Source of the DNA: Bacteroidales bacterium
GTDB lineage: Bacteria; Bacteroidota; Bacteroidia; Bacteroidales; VadinHA17
Length of the DNA stretch: 33,329 bases
Reading direction: 5' to 3'
Assembly: GCA_025454775.1 (NCBI GenBank)
Contig: JALONU010000007.1
Coordinates: forward strand, 1-33,329
A program made the position numbers and the translations under genes. The notes under the pieces are model-generated. The model saw nothing but the letters and a program-made list of their open reading frames with translations, was not told the DNA's origin and did not search any database. Below, in pieces: positions 23,387 through 32,871 of this stretch. Each line of letters starts with the position of its first letter. Within the stretch, counting starts at the first letter, position 1.

Positions 23387-24919
23387 ATGGTTCTGAAAAG
23401 GCTTCTGCTGATCACGGTTATGTCTGCCCTCGCAGGCTTTGGCTCCTCCTACGCCCAGCTTTCCGATATATTCAGGTATAAAAATGATATCGGGAAACCG
23501 GCAAATCCCGGTTCATATGTGTACAATCCAGGGGAACAGTCATACCTGATGAGGGGTTCCGGCTACAACATCTGGTTTGAAAGGGATGAATTCCATTACA
23601 TGTACAACAGGCTGAAAGGGGATTTCATGATCACGGCGAACTTCAGGCTTGAAGGAAAAGGTGCAAACGCCCACAGGAAAACCGGGATAATGCTGAGAGA
23701 ATCGGAAAATGACAGTTCGGCACATATCTCAGCCGTGTTACACGGCGACGGGCTGACAGTGATGCAATGGAGGGACTGGGAGGGCGCTTCCATGAAAGAT
23801 CCCGAAGACCAGGTGTTTGCAGGGGGATCAGGATATGAGGTTCTCCAGATTGAACGTGCCGGCAAAATAATATATATGAGGGCTGGAAGAAAGGGAGAAC
23901 CCATCGAAGACATCGGTTCATATGAGATGGAAAACCTTCCCGATGAGGTGCTCGCCGGAGTTTTCGTGTGTTCTCATGACCCTAAAGTGATAGAAGAAGC
24001 CACCATATGGAACATTAGGATCGACAAGCCTGTTCCTGACAACTATGATCCCGGGAAAGAAGGCTACCCCGGCAGCCGGCTCGAAACGATGGATGTTCTC
24101 TCAGGGAAAAGACTTGTCATCTACGAAAAGCAGGGAAGGTTTGAAGCTCCCAACTGGATGCCCGACGGGAAAAAGCTGCTGTTCAACATGGACGGATCTC
24201 TTTATACAATACCCGTCGGCGGAGGAGAAATAAAGAAACTAAACACCGGTTTTGCCGACAGGAACAACAACGACCATGGGATCTCTTTCAACGGAAGGCT
24301 TCTTGCGATAAGCCACCATCGCGACGGCATGCCGGGAGGAGGATCGACAGTATATGTACTGCCCCTGAAAGGCGGCAAACCAAGGATTGTAACGGAAAAC
24401 ACTCCTTCATACTGGCACGGATGGTCACCCGACAACAGGGAAGTGCTTTATGTAGCCCAGAGAAACGATATACCTTTATATAATATATACAGGAATTCGA
24501 TAACGGGCAACAGGGAAACAGCCCTTACCGATATAAAGGAGGGCGAACACGTAGACGGCTGCGAATATTCCCCCGACGGACAGTATATATGGTACAACGG
24601 AAACCATAACGGGAAGATGCATATCTGGCGCATGAAACCCGGCGGCCCGGGAAGAGAGGAAATGACTGATGACCAGTACAACGACTGGTTCCCCCACGTA
24701 TCACCTGATGGTAAATGGGTCGTTTTTCTTTCCTTCCCGTCCTATGTAGAACCCAACTCTCACCCTGCATACAAAAGAGTGATGCTGAGACTGATGCCCG
24801 CCGAAGGAGGCGAACCTTCGGTGATAGCCTACCTCTACGGCGGACAGGGGACAATCAATGTCCCCTCCTGGGCACCCGACAGCCGTCATATTGCCTTCGT
24901 AAGCAACTCGGGTAGATAG
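23387..24919 (+). CDS. Secreted beta-sandwich + TolB-like beta-propeller protein
   Basis: A 510-aa exported protein. Starting at the ATG at 23387 gives a signal peptide (LKRLLLITVMSALAGFGSSYAQ). The open frame upstream to 23171 crosses the operators and is not coding. Residues about 25-225 look like a concanavalin/DUF1349-type sandwich (GDFMITANFRLEGKG, RKTGIMLRESENDSSAHISAVLHGDGLT, VFVCSHDP). Residues about 240-510 are TolB/PD40 propeller blades (APNWMPDGKKLLFN, YWHGWSPDNREVLYV, CEYSPDGQYIWYN, FPHVSPDGKWVVF, VPSWAPDSRHIAFVS). No catalytic residues are visible; a glycan-binding or sensing role is inferred from its LacI-type operator and its divergence from the ECF-sigma/SusCD operon. Confidence 0.82.
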   Translation: MVLKRLLLITVMSALAGFGSSYAQLSDIFRYKNDIGKPANPGSYVYNPGEQSYLMRGSGYNIWFERDEFHYMYNRLKGDFMITANFRLEGKGANAHRKTGIMLRESENDSSAHISAVLHGDGLTVMQWRDWEGASMKDPEDQVFAGGSGYEVLQIERAGKIIYMRAGRKGEPIEDIGSYEMENLPDEVLAGVFVCSHDPKVIEEATIWNIRIDKPVPDNYDPGKEGYPGSRLETMDVLSGKRLVIYEKQGRFEAPNWMPDGKKLLFNMDGSLYTIPVGGGEIKKLNTGFADRNNNDHGISFNGRLLAISHHRDGMPGGGSTVYVLPLKGGKPRIVTENTPSYWHGWSPDNREVLYVAQRNDIPLYNIYRNSITGNRETALTDIKEGEHVDGCEYSPDGQYIWYNGNHNGKMHIWRMKPGGPGREEMTDDQYNDWFPHVSPDGKWVVFLSFPSYVEPNSHPAYKRVMLRLMPAEGGEPSVIAYLYGGQGTINVPSWAPDSRHIAFVSNSGR

Positions 24920-24992
24920 AAATATGTAATATATAAGCCAGGAAACCCAGATTGTAAAAATTTACTTTACTTTGCCTCCATAAGTTGAGCGC

Positions 24993-25715
24993 ATGAGGTT
25001 GTCCCCGGGGATAAATAAAGTTCTTACAATTCCGGTTTTTGGATTTCTTTATTTATACACAGCAGTTGGTGTGCTGTTCGTTATTCCCCTGTCGTACCTG
25101 AATGCCCGTAAACCGGTTCAGATAATGGTTAAGTACTGGGCAAAGTCGGTATTTCTTGTAATGATGAAAAGAATCCGTATCGAGGGCAGGGAAAACCTTG
25201 ACAGAAAAGGGAAATACATACTTATAGCAAATCACTCGAGTCTCTTTGATATCGTGGCCATCGTCTCATTTTATCCTGAAGTATCATGGTTCGGACATGA
25301 GAGGCTGATGAAGATCCCGGTTTTCAGACGTTACCTTAAACTCATTGATTATATCCCTTTCAAAGCACCAACAATAACGAACACCCGCCGGATGCTCGGG
25401 CAGCTGGTTGATAAAACCAGGGACCGTTCCATTGCAATATTCCCCGAAGGAACACGCACAAAAGATGGCAAGATAAGTCCCTTTTACCGAGGCTTCATAT
25501 ACCTGCTCCGGACGACTGATATCGGGGTGATGCCTGTAACCCTTAATGGATTTTACGATCTCAAGCCCAAGAACAGGTCCTACATCGATTTTGGTTGCAG
25601 GCTCGGTGTGAAAATTCACAAACCCATTCCGAAAGAAGAACTTATAAATAAAACCGATGATGAAATAATCGATTCAATCAGGAATGTTATTGAATCTGCA
25701 TATAACCATAACTAA
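24993..25715 (+). CDS. plsC: 1-acyl-sn-glycerol-3-phosphate acyltransferase (PlsC family)
   Basis: Makes phosphatidic acid from lysophosphatidic acid at the inner membrane. The 240-aa protein has an N-terminal membrane segment (about 11-34), the catalytic HxxxxD motif in NHSSLFD (H81, D86), and FPEGTRTKDG (150-159), the acyl-acceptor binding motif. The length is typical. It starts a co-directional set with a diacylglycerol-kinase-family protein and a HAD phosphatase. An alternative acyl-chain acceptor (for example an ornithine or amino-acid lipid) cannot be excluded. Confidence 0.93.
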   Translation: MRLSPGINKVLTIPVFGFLYLYTAVGVLFVIPLSYLNARKPVQIMVKYWAKSVFLVMMKRIRIEGRENLDRKGKYILIANHSSLFDIVAIVSFYPEVSWFGHERLMKIPVFRRYLKLIDYIPFKAPTITNTRRMLGQLVDKTRDRSIAIFPEGTRTKDGKISPFYRGFIYLLRTTDIGVMPVTLNGFYDLKPKNRSYIDFGCRLGVKIHKPIPKEELINKTDDEIIDSIRNVIESAYNHN

Positions 25716-25724
25716 CCCTTTATG

Positions 25725-25779
25725 ATCCTTCGTATCCCTTCGTGGTTGAATCTTTCTGCCACAAAGGGGCACAAAGGAT
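25725..25779. repeat. Imperfect inverted repeat, CCTTCGTGG/CCACAAAGG type
   Basis: Arms of 21 nt (25725-25745 and 25759-25779) match at 17 positions around a 13-nt loop. The arms are of the CCTTCGTGG...CCACAAAGG intergenic type and fill the spacer between plsC and the lipid kinase. It could fold in RNA and act as a weak terminator or stabiliser. Confidence 0.6.
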
Positions 25780-25796
25780 GAAAACAACGAAAGCCT

Positions 25797-26720
25797 GTGG
25801 AAAAAGAAAAGTGGATCTTCATAGTAAACCCGATAGCAGGGAACGGTTTTGCCAGAACTCTTGTTCCTGAAATAGAAAAACAGATAGCCCGTCATGGCAT
25901 CGACGGGCAGATTGTATTCACGGAACGTATCGGTCATGCAACGGAACTATCAAAATCATTCCTGGAAAAAGGCTATAAATATTTCATCAGCGTCAGCGGC
26001 GACGGGACACTGAATGAGATGGCCAGGCCGCTCGTGAACAATAAGGATGTGGTGGTTGGCATCATACCTGCCGGCACGGGCAATGATTTTATACAGATCC
26101 TGGGCTTCCCCGGCAGATTCGGGGAAAAAGAATGGGAAATATTCTTCAGAAAAAATACCAGGAAGATGGATGCGGGAACCGTTAACGACATGATCTTCCT
26201 CAATGGAATGGGGCTCGGCTTTGACGCTGAGGTCGCCGCAGAGAATTATACAGAGACAGGCGAGGTAAAGAAAGGCGGCGCTTACAAATATATCCTACAG
26301 ATCATCAAGGTGCTGCTTTTCTTCAGGGAAAAGAAAATGAAGCTGCTGAGCGAGGGCGATCAGCATGAAACAGACTGTTTCATAAATACCATCTCCATAG
26401 GACGAAGATTCGCTGGCAGTTTCTTCCTCACACCCGAAGCACTTGCCGATGACGCGCTGCTCGATGTATGCTCGATCAGGAAGCTGAACCTCTATAACAG
26501 GTTCAGGCTGCTGCTGAAAGTCCCGAAAGGCGAACATATCAGGGATAAAATGGTGCACTACTTCAAAACCCCTGCCCTTGAAATTGAATTTGCGGAAAAG
26601 GTGCCCTTCCATGTTGACGGAGAGCTTAATTTCGCGAAAAGCTTCAGTGTCAAAGTAATTCCCGGAGCACTCAACATCATTTACAACCCTGATGGCAACC
26701 ACTTCTTCAAAAGACAGTGA
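25797..26720 (+). CDS. Diacylglycerol kinase / YegS-like lipid kinase family protein
   Basis: A 307-aa member of the DAGK catalytic-domain family (lipid or sphingoid phosphorylation at the membrane). Visible motifs: IVNPIAGNG (9-17), the nucleotide-binding GDGT in SVSGDGTLNEMARPL, IPAGTGNDF, and NGMGLGFDAEVA; the C-terminal half is a beta-sandwich with VPFHVDGEL. The start is a GTG at 25797: an in-frame TGA at 25779-25781 rules out anything further upstream, and the ATG at 25778 is in another frame. The 3' end overlaps the HAD gene by 29 bp. Exact lipid substrate unknown. Confidence 0.9.
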   Translation: MEKEKWIFIVNPIAGNGFARTLVPEIEKQIARHGIDGQIVFTERIGHATELSKSFLEKGYKYFISVSGDGTLNEMARPLVNNKDVVVGIIPAGTGNDFIQILGFPGRFGEKEWEIFFRKNTRKMDAGTVNDMIFLNGMGLGFDAEVAAENYTETGEVKKGGAYKYILQIIKVLLFFREKKMKLLSEGDQHETDCFINTISIGRRFAGSFFLTPEALADDALLDVCSIRKLNLYNRFRLLLKVPKGEHIRDKMVHYFKTPALEIEFAEKVPFHVDGELNFAKSFSVKVIPGALNIIYNPDGNHFFKRQ

Positions 26721-27381
26721 TCGAGGCAAAAGCTATTTTGCCTTTTTTGATCTCGACCATACTATAGCCGGAACCGTAAGCGGAAGAGAACTAGCCCTGG
26801 CTGCACACAGGAAAGGATTTATGAAGCGCTCCGACCTGATAAGTGCGATCTGGCTCTCGTTGGGTTACAGGATGAAGCTTCTCCTGCCTGAGAATGCAAT
26901 AGCGAAAATGGGATCATGGGTGAAGGGAATGACCGTTGAGTCCATCGATGAACTCTGCATGGAAGTAACGGACAGGATACTCAAACCTGCAGTTTACGAT
27001 GAGGTGAGGAATGAGCTGGATAAGCACCGTGAAAAAAATGCAGGGCTGGTGATACTGTCCTCAACCGTTGAACCCGTTTGCAGGAGAATGGCGGAATTGC
27101 TGGGAATGGATGACACTTTATGCACCGGGCTGGAAGTAATTGACGGGATACTGACAGGCAGGCCGCTGGGACGATTCTGCTTCGGCGGGGAAAAGGAAAG
27201 AAGGCTGAGGGAGTACTGTGAAAATAATAACAGTAAGCTGCAGGATGCATGGTACTATGGCGACGCCATCTCCGACCTGCATGCACTTAACTGTGTCGGG
27301 CACCCTGTGTGTATCAATCCTGAAAGGAAACTGGCAGGAATTGCACGTGAAAGGGGATGGGAAATAAAATACTGGAAATAA
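26692..27381 (+). CDS. HAD-IB family phosphatase (SerB/PSP-like)
   Basis: A 229-aa haloacid-dehalogenase superfamily phosphomonoesterase of subfamily IB. Motif I is FFDLDHT (D20 nucleophile, D22), motif II is ILSSTVEPV, motif III/IV is YYGDAISDLHAL; the helical cap lies between motifs I and II. The family includes phosphoserine phosphatase and lipid-phosphate phosphatases. Its overlap with the lipid kinase gene, and PlsC one gene earlier, favour a lipid-phosphate substrate (for example phosphatidylglycerophosphate or lysophosphatidate), as inference only. The ATG at 26692 lies within the preceding gene. Confidence 0.87.
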   Translation: MATTSSKDSDRGKSYFAFFDLDHTIAGTVSGRELALAAHRKGFMKRSDLISAIWLSLGYRMKLLLPENAIAKMGSWVKGMTVESIDELCMEVTDRILKPAVYDEVRNELDKHREKNAGLVILSSTVEPVCRRMAELLGMDDTLCTGLEVIDGILTGRPLGRFCFGGEKERRLREYCENNNSKLQDAWYYGDAISDLHALNCVGHPVCINPERKLAGIARERGWEIKYWK

Positions 27382-27386
27382 AAAAA

Positions 27387-27632
27387 TTTAACCACAGAGG
27401 TGCACGGAGTGTCAGGGAGTGGCACGGAACGACACTGTATGATTAAAATAATAGCAAAGGTGCACAGATCACATCCCGATAGTTATCGGGGCGGCTACCG
27501 GTGACCGGTGACCGGTGACCGGCTAGAGTACTGGGTTTATAGCCCCCCTTTAGAGCCTGTCCCGCGAAGCTTATGCGGAGCGGGAGGGGTTGGGGGGTTG
27601 AAAAGATTACTCCGTGTAAATCCGTGGTTTAA
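27387..27632. repeat. Composite intergenic repeat with ACCACAGAGG/CCGTGGTT inverted ends
   Basis: The 262-bp spacer before the SGNH gene is bounded by imperfect inverted ends (27387-27409 and 27610-27632, 18 of 23 matching). Inside are a hairpin CCCGATA-GT-TATCGGG (27475-27490), a 7-bp tandem ACCGGTG x3.7 (27497-27522) and a G-rich repeat (27541-27600) related to those at 2121 and 10331. No gene or clear promoter is present. Confidence 0.65.
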
Positions 27633-27643
27633 TAGAATGTCAT

Positions 27644-28378
27644 ATGAAACAATTCAGCCTTATTTCCCGGATAATTTTAAGTGTGATCATCCTTTCAGTG
27701 CCATGTATTCAGGCAGACGCTTCGTCAAAAGAAAAGCCAAAACGGGCCAGGGACAAATCACTGAATATACTGACCCTTGGCGACTCCAACGGTGCGCTGC
27801 CATTCGGCTGGGTGAATCAGCTGAGACAGATCAGGACCACCGATACAATATTCAACATCTCCATATCGGGGAACACTATAGGCTATAACAACAATGGCCG
27901 TACTTCCCTGAATACCCTGGCCAATATCGGTAACCATATGGAAAAGGCATATGCCGGACTTGGAAGGATAGACAGGATAATCATAATGCTCGGAACCAAC
28001 GACTGCAAGGCTGTGTTCAGCGACTCCCTGCAGTTCGTACCCGGGAATATGAAAATGATGATCGATGAAATAAGAAAAATTGCCAGAGAACATAAGGACA
28101 AACCTGTGATTTATATTGTTTCTCCTCCACCTTTCGGGCCCGACGACATGCTTGAAGAAAAATATAAAGGCGGTATGGAAAGGGTTACGCAACTGAATCG
28201 AAAGCTTGAAATACTTGCAGGGGATGAATCAGTGATTTTCATAGATGCATTCCGGATATTATCCCCTGTTTTCCGGCAGCTGACAGCTGATGGTGTACAT
28301 CTGAGTGCCGAAGGTCAGAGGATGATCGCCCTGATAATCCAGGAAAATCTTAAGCACCAGGATCGTGTTTCACCCTGA
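27644..28378 (+). CDS. Secreted SGNH/GDSL-family hydrolase
   Basis: A 244-aa esterase/lipase-like protein with a signal peptide (LISRIILSVIILSVPCIQA, cleavage near residue 25). The SGNH blocks are clear: block I LTLGDSNG (S48), block II Gly in SISGNT, block III LGTND (N119), and block V DGVH (D216, H219). Many xylan loci encode acetyl-xylan esterases of this fold, which would suit the neighbourhood, but substrate is not determinable; lysophospholipase activity is the main alternative. The ATG at 27644 follows a repeat-filled spacer with no obvious ribosome site. Confidence 0.88.
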   Translation: MKQFSLISRIILSVIILSVPCIQADASSKEKPKRARDKSLNILTLGDSNGALPFGWVNQLRQIRTTDTIFNISISGNTIGYNNNGRTSLNTLANIGNHMEKAYAGLGRIDRIIIMLGTNDCKAVFSDSLQFVPGNMKMMIDEIRKIAREHKDKPVIYIVSPPPFGPDDMLEEKYKGGMERVTQLNRKLEILAGDESVIFIDAFRILSPVFRQLTADGVHLSAEGQRMIALIIQENLKHQDRVSP

Positions 28379-28425
28379 TTTTATACCTTTATAATAAAAT
28401 TCCGTTAGACATAAATCATAACTAA

Positions 28426-30543
28426 ATGCTGATGAAAAAGATCGTTTTCCTATTTTTTGCAGCAGCCTTGCTGACTGCCTGCTCATCCGGTAAGCAGGAG
28501 AAAATAACCTATCCTGTAACAAAGACCGGTAACGTCGTCGACACTATCTTCGGGACACCTGTTCCGGATCCTTACCGCTGGCTTGAGGATGACATGTCGG
28601 AAGAAACAGCCCAATGGGTTAAGGAACAGAACCTTGTAACTTTCGGTTACCTCGAAAAGATCCCTTACAGGGAAGCTATCAAGGAGAGACTGACTAAAAT
28701 CTGGAATTTTGAAAAGTTCGGCATGCCTTTCAGGGAGGGTGATTTTATCTATTTCACAAAGAATGACGGGCTCCAGAACCAGTACGTATATTACCGCCAG
28801 AAGGAAGGCGGAGAACCGGAAGTTTTTCTCGATCCCAATAAATTTTCGGAGGATGGAACAACTTCCCTCGGTGAAATGGGATTCTCAAAGGATGGAAGCA
28901 TGATGGCTTATTCCATTTCCGAAGGAGGTTCCGACTGGAGAAGGGTGATCACCCTTAATGCAGTGACAAAAGAAATTGTTGGCGACACACTTAATGACCT
29001 TAAATTTACTGGAATAGCCTGGCAGAACAATGAGGGATTCTACTACTCCACGTACGACAAACCCAAAGGAAGCCAGCTGTCGCAGATGACCGACCATCAC
29101 AAGCTTTATTTCCATAAGCTCGGCACAAAACAAAGCGAAGACAAGGTCGTCTGGGGAGCAGATGTGAGGAGAAGATATGTAGGCGGCTATATTACAGAAG
29201 ACCAGCGCTTTCTTGTCGTTTCTGCATCTGTATCAACTACCGGTAATGAACTTTACATCAGGGACCTTACTAAAAAATCAGCTGATTATAAAGTTGTTGT
29301 AGGGAATTTTGACAGCGACAGCTATGTGGTTGACAATGACGGGACGAAGCTTTACATAATGACAAACCTCAATGCCCCCAACTGGAAGGTGGTGACTGTC
29401 GATGCTGAAAACCCGGGAGTGGAAAACTGGGTTGATTTCATTCCTGAGACCGAAAATGTGCTTTCAATCTCAACGGGATCGGGATACTTCTTCGCAAACT
29501 ACCTGGCAGATGCAATATCGAAAGTGCAACAATATGACAACACCGGAAAGCTTGTCAGGGATATTGCTCTTCCCGGACCAGGAAGTGCAGGAGGCTTCAG
29601 CGGATGGAAGGATGATAAGGTGCTGTATTATTCCTTTACAAACTATATTACCCCGGCTTCGATTTATTCGTTCGATCCTGCCTCGGGAAAGGCTGAAGTT
29701 TACAAGAAACCCACCGTGGACTTCAACAGTGATCTTTATAAATCAGAACAGGTCTTCTATAATTCCAAGGATGGGACCAGGATACCGATGATCATAACCT
29801 ACAGGAGCGATCTTCTCCTGAATGGAAAGAACCCGGCCATGCTGTATGGTTACGGCGGTTTCAGTTCCTCGATGACCCCCGGGTTCAGCATAACCGCAGC
29901 ATGGTGGCTTGAGAACGGTGGTGTTTATGCAGTGCCCAATATCAGGGGCGGCGGCGAGTACGGAGAGAAATGGCATCTTGCCGGGACCAGGATGAACAAG
30001 CAGAATGTATTCGACGATTTCATTGCAGCCGCAGAGTATCTGATCAACAATAAGTACACATCATCCGACTACCTGGTAATAAGAGGCGGTTCCAATGGCG
30101 GCCTCCTGGTTGGTGCTGTGATGACACAGAGACCAGACCTGATGAAAGTCGCACTTCCCGCTGTGGGGGTGATGGATATGCTCCGCTATCATAAATTCAC
30201 TGCAGGAGCCGGCTGGGCCTATGATTACGGAACTGCAGATGAAAGCGCCGGGATGTTCAATTATATCCTGAAATACTCGCCTGTACAAAATATAAGGAAA
30301 GGGGTGAGCTACCCGGCAACGCTTGTAACAACGGGTGACCACGATGACAGGGTTGTGCCTGCACATTCCTTTAAATTTGCTGCCCACCTGCAGGCTAAGC
30401 AGGCAGGTATGGCTCCAGTACTCATCAGGATCGAGACAAAAGCCGGTCATGGAGCAGGAACACCTGTAAGCAAGTCGATAGAACAGTGGGCCGACATTTA
30501 CAGCTTCACGCTCTGGAACCTGGGGATTCGAAAACTGAACTGA
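28426..30543 (+). CDS. Prolyl oligopeptidase (S9A) lipoprotein
   Basis: Serine peptidase cutting after proline in short peptides. The 705-aa precursor begins with a lipoprotein signal (AAALLTAC, C19), then the seven-bladed propeller (about 75-430; begins [28 protein letters not shown], a typical S9A start) and an alpha/beta-hydrolase domain. The catalytic triad is S556 in RGGSNGG, D641 in HDDRVVP and H675 in GHGAG. The length is normal. The next gene starts 5 nt after its stop. The start may be M1 or M3 (28432); a TACCTTTA at 28384-28391 could be a -7 box. Periplasmic or surface location. Confidence 0.95.
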   Translation: MLMKKIVFLFFAAALLTACSSGKQEKITYPVTKTGNVVDTIFGTPVPDPYRWLEDDMSEETAQWVKEQNLVTFGYLEKIPYREAIKERLTKIWNFEKFGMPFREGDFIYFTKNDGLQNQYVYYRQKEGGEPEVFLDPNKFSEDGTTSLGEMGFSKDGSMMAYSISEGGSDWRRVITLNAVTKEIVGDTLNDLKFTGIAWQNNEGFYYSTYDKPKGSQLSQMTDHHKLYFHKLGTKQSEDKVVWGADVRRRYVGGYITEDQRFLVVSASVSTTGNELYIRDLTKKSADYKVVVGNFDSDSYVVDNDGTKLYIMTNLNAPNWKVVTVDAENPGVENWVDFIPETENVLSISTGSGYFFANYLADAISKVQQYDNTGKLVRDIALPGPGSAGGFSGWKDDKVLYYSFTNYITPASIYSFDPASGKAEVYKKPTVDFNSDLYKSEQVFYNSKDGTRIPMIITYRSDLLLNGKNPAMLYGYGGFSSSMTPGFSITAAWWLENGGVYAVPNIRGGGEYGEKWHLAGTRMNKQNVFDDFIAAAEYLINNKYTSSDYLVIRGGSNGGLLVGAVMTQRPDLMKVALPAVGVMDMLRYHKFTAGAGWAYDYGTADESAGMFNYILKYSPVQNIRKGVSYPATLVTTGDHDDRVVPAHSFKFAAHLQAKQAGMAPVLIRIETKAGHGAGTPVSKSIEQWADIYSFTLWNLGIRKLN

Positions 30544-30548
30544 AAGAA

Positions 30549-31730
30549 ATGGCTGAAAGATCTATCCGTGCCGCGTTCGCCGGATCAGGCTTCGCAGCAA
30601 GGTTTCACTATGATGCTCTCCTCAGGCTTCATTCGGTAAGGCCTGTGATTACGGGAGCATGGTCTCCAACGGCAGAAAACCTTGAGCGATTCACCGGCCA
30701 GAGGGGGATCAGGGCATTTAAAAATATAAATGAGATGATCGAAAGTGCAGACGTCATACATGTCTGCACTCCTCCTTCATCACACGAACCTTTGGTTGTT
30801 GAAGCCCTCCAGAAGGACAGGCATGTAATTGTCGAAAAACCTTTTACAGGCTATTTCGGCGACGGCACTGATAGCTTCAGCGGCGACAGGTTTGCCAGGG
30901 AAAAAGGACTTGAATATGCCCTACATAGCATCTCACGGATGATCGAAGCCGAAAGAAAAAGCAGGGGCAGGATCATGTATGCCGAGAATTGGGTGTACGC
31001 TCCTTCAATAATTAAGGAAAGGGAAATGCTGGAGAAAACCGGAGCCCAGATCCTCTGGATGCATGGAGAGGAATCACATTCCGGGTCCCATTCACCGACA
31101 TACGGAATCTGGAAATATTCCGGCGGCGGATCGATGATCGGCAAAGGCTGCCATCCCCTTTCGGCAGCACTGTACCTCAAGCAGGCTGAAGGAAAGATCC
31201 GCGACGGAAACCCTATAAGGCCTGCAGCAATTTCCGCCCGCACTCATGCTGTTACAAGAATGAAGGGGTACAGGAACGAAGGACACCTGAGATCAGGCTA
31301 CACCGATATCGAGGATTTTGCGCAGATGCATGTGATCTTCGGCGACGGCACCTTCGCTGACATATTTGCCAGCGAGCTGGTGCTGGGCGGTGTTCACAAC
31401 TGGATAGAGGTCAACACCAGTAATCACAGGACCATCTGCAACATCAGTCCCAACAATGCAATGCAGACCTATACTCCCGATGAAAAGCATTTTAAGGATG
31501 TTTACATCGTCGAAAAGACTGAGACAAAGCAGGGATGGTCGTCCGTTTCACCGGATGAAAGCTGGTTCACGGGCTATCAGCACGAAATGGAAGCTTTCTA
31601 CAGGACCGCCGTTTTCGGTGACCCCCTGGAAAGCGACAGCAGGCTTGCCGCTGATGTCATTGCAACGATCTACGCAGGTTACCTCTCAGCAGAAAGGAAG
31701 GGCGCAGAGGTAAGTATTACCCTGATTTAA
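30549..31730 (+). CDS. Gfo/Idh/MocA family oxidoreductase (cytoplasmic)
   Basis: A 393-aa NAD(P)-dependent oxidoreductase. The ATG at 30549 gives MAERSIRAAFAGSGFAARFHYDALLRL with the nucleotide loop GSGFAA at the very N-terminus; the frame open from 30486 overlaps the peptidase gene out of frame and is not coding. VCTPPSSHEPLVVEAL and VEKPF are family motifs. C-terminal sheet segments include YSGGGSMIGKGCHPL, with His/Lys candidates for catalysis. It has no signal, unlike the Tat-type relative at 5646. It follows the peptidase by 5 nt and ends 4 nt before the convergent GH-A gene stop. Substrate unknown. Confidence 0.88.
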   Translation: MAERSIRAAFAGSGFAARFHYDALLRLHSVRPVITGAWSPTAENLERFTGQRGIRAFKNINEMIESADVIHVCTPPSSHEPLVVEALQKDRHVIVEKPFTGYFGDGTDSFSGDRFAREKGLEYALHSISRMIEAERKSRGRIMYAENWVYAPSIIKEREMLEKTGAQILWMHGEESHSGSHSPTYGIWKYSGGGSMIGKGCHPLSAALYLKQAEGKIRDGNPIRPAAISARTHAVTRMKGYRNEGHLRSGYTDIEDFAQMHVIFGDGTFADIFASELVLGGVHNWIEVNTSNHRTICNISPNNAMQTYTPDEKHFKDVYIVEKTETKQGWSSVSPDESWFTGYQHEMEAFYRTAVFGDPLESDSRLAADVIATIYAGYLSAERKGAEVSITLI

Positions 31731-31734
31731 TATT

Positions 31735-32835
31735 TTATAATCCCTTGTTTGTGCCTGTCAGGTTAAGGATCATCTGCAGCTCATCGCCGCGGTAGGGTGT
31801 GCCGTCCTTCCTGAAGATATCGTGGAACCACAGTTCAGGCTCCGAGCCGTCATGTATCGGTGTGTCCCATGCATAGATAGTGTTGGTCTTCCCCGAAACA
31901 AGACCCCAGTTTATTGCACCTATATTCTGTTCCTTAAGGATGGGCATAATATTGGTGAACAGACTGTTGTGCTTACGGGCCATATATTCTGTGCATATCA
32001 GCGGCCGGTTGTATTTCCGCAGGGAATCTATCATCACCTGGTGCTTTTCGGGATCCACATAATTGTGATACGTGATGACATCCGAATTATTAAGCTGAAA
32101 GGCATTCAGGTCCTTCAGGTCATATCTCCACACTCCCGACGAAAGAGGTTGTGACGGATTTACCTCCCTTCCCCACAGGAAGACCTTTTCGAGAAGAGGG
32201 AGCGACCTGTTGCCGTATCCCGAATTGCCCGGCTCATTGTAAAGGTCCCACAGGGCTATCCTGCTGTCGTCCCTGAATGTTGTCAGGATGTCTTTAACAT
32301 ATTCCTCGAGCAGGCTGATTATCTTCGGGTTGGAGTAAAGAAGCTCACCCGGGTCCCTCACCCAGCCTGAGTTATGTATCCCCGGCTTTGGCTCTGGTTG
32401 TTTACCGGCCTGGTATGTCGGGTTCCAGCAGTCGTCGAAGAAGACGAAAATGGTTTTGATTCCGTTCTTCTCCGCGATACCAAGGTACTCGCCCATCCTC
32501 TTTTTAAATCCTTCCCTGTCGGTTTCCCAGGCAAGGTGGTGAAGGTAGACTCTCATGCAGTTCAGTCCGATCTCATCGGCCCAGCGAAGTTCGCGTGCTA
32601 TTGTTTCCGGGTCGAAGGTTTCTGCCTGCCACATCTCGAGCTGGTTGATCGCCGTTGAAGGAATGAAATTGCTTCCCCTCAGCCATCCCTGGATCCTGTA
32701 CCAGTCATTGGCCTTCTCAATGCTCCACTTTTCTACGGGAGCCGGTTCTGCTTTTTTCGCTTTGCTGCCGCAGGATAAAGCAATAAGCATTATCGACGCG
32801 ACCGCTGTAAGTGAAAATAATTTTCTGAGTTTCAT
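31735..32835 (-). CDS. GH-A clan (GH5-like cellulase-fold) glycoside hydrolase lipoprotein
   Basis: A 366-aa secreted TIM-barrel glycosidase, of the type often labelled '1,4-beta-xylanase' in Bacteroidetes. Lipoprotein signal LIALSC (C22); the mature protein opens with WYRIQGWLRGSNFIPST, then LGLNCMRVYLHH-like (INCMRVYLHHLAWE), VFFDDCWNP, acid/base E201 in LWDLYNEPGN, and nucleophile E283 in LICTEYMAR. It lacks extra modules. The family assignment (GH5 or a GH5/GH2-related subfamily) and specificity (xylan, glucan or mannan) are not settled by sequence. It is transcribed toward the oxidoreductase, with only 4 bp between stop codons. Confidence 0.85.
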   Translation of the reverse strand: MKLRKLFSLTAVASIMLIALSCGSKAKKAEPAPVEKWSIEKANDWYRIQGWLRGSNFIPSTAINQLEMWQAETFDPETIARELRWADEIGLNCMRVYLHHLAWETDREGFKKRMGEYLGIAEKNGIKTIFVFFDDCWNPTYQAGKQPEPKPGIHNSGWVRDPGELLYSNPKIISLLEEYVKDILTTFRDDSRIALWDLYNEPGNSGYGNRSLPLLEKVFLWGREVNPSQPLSSGVWRYDLKDLNAFQLNNSDVITYHNYVDPEKHQVMIDSLRKYNRPLICTEYMARKHNSLFTNIMPILKEQNIGAINWGLVSGKTNTIYAWDTPIHDGSEPELWFHDIFRKDGTPYRGDELQMILNLTGTNKGL

Positions 32836-32871
32836 ATTTATACTTGGTTTATTTGTTTCTAAAGAACTTAT

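Noticed and set aside
27497-27522. CRISPR array
   Set aside because: The repeat is only 7 bp, has no spacers, and no cas genes are present.
27508-27888. A 126-aa plus-strand gene
   Set aside because: It begins inside the repeat region and overlaps the SGNH hydrolase in another frame; only the hydrolase frame shows family motifs.
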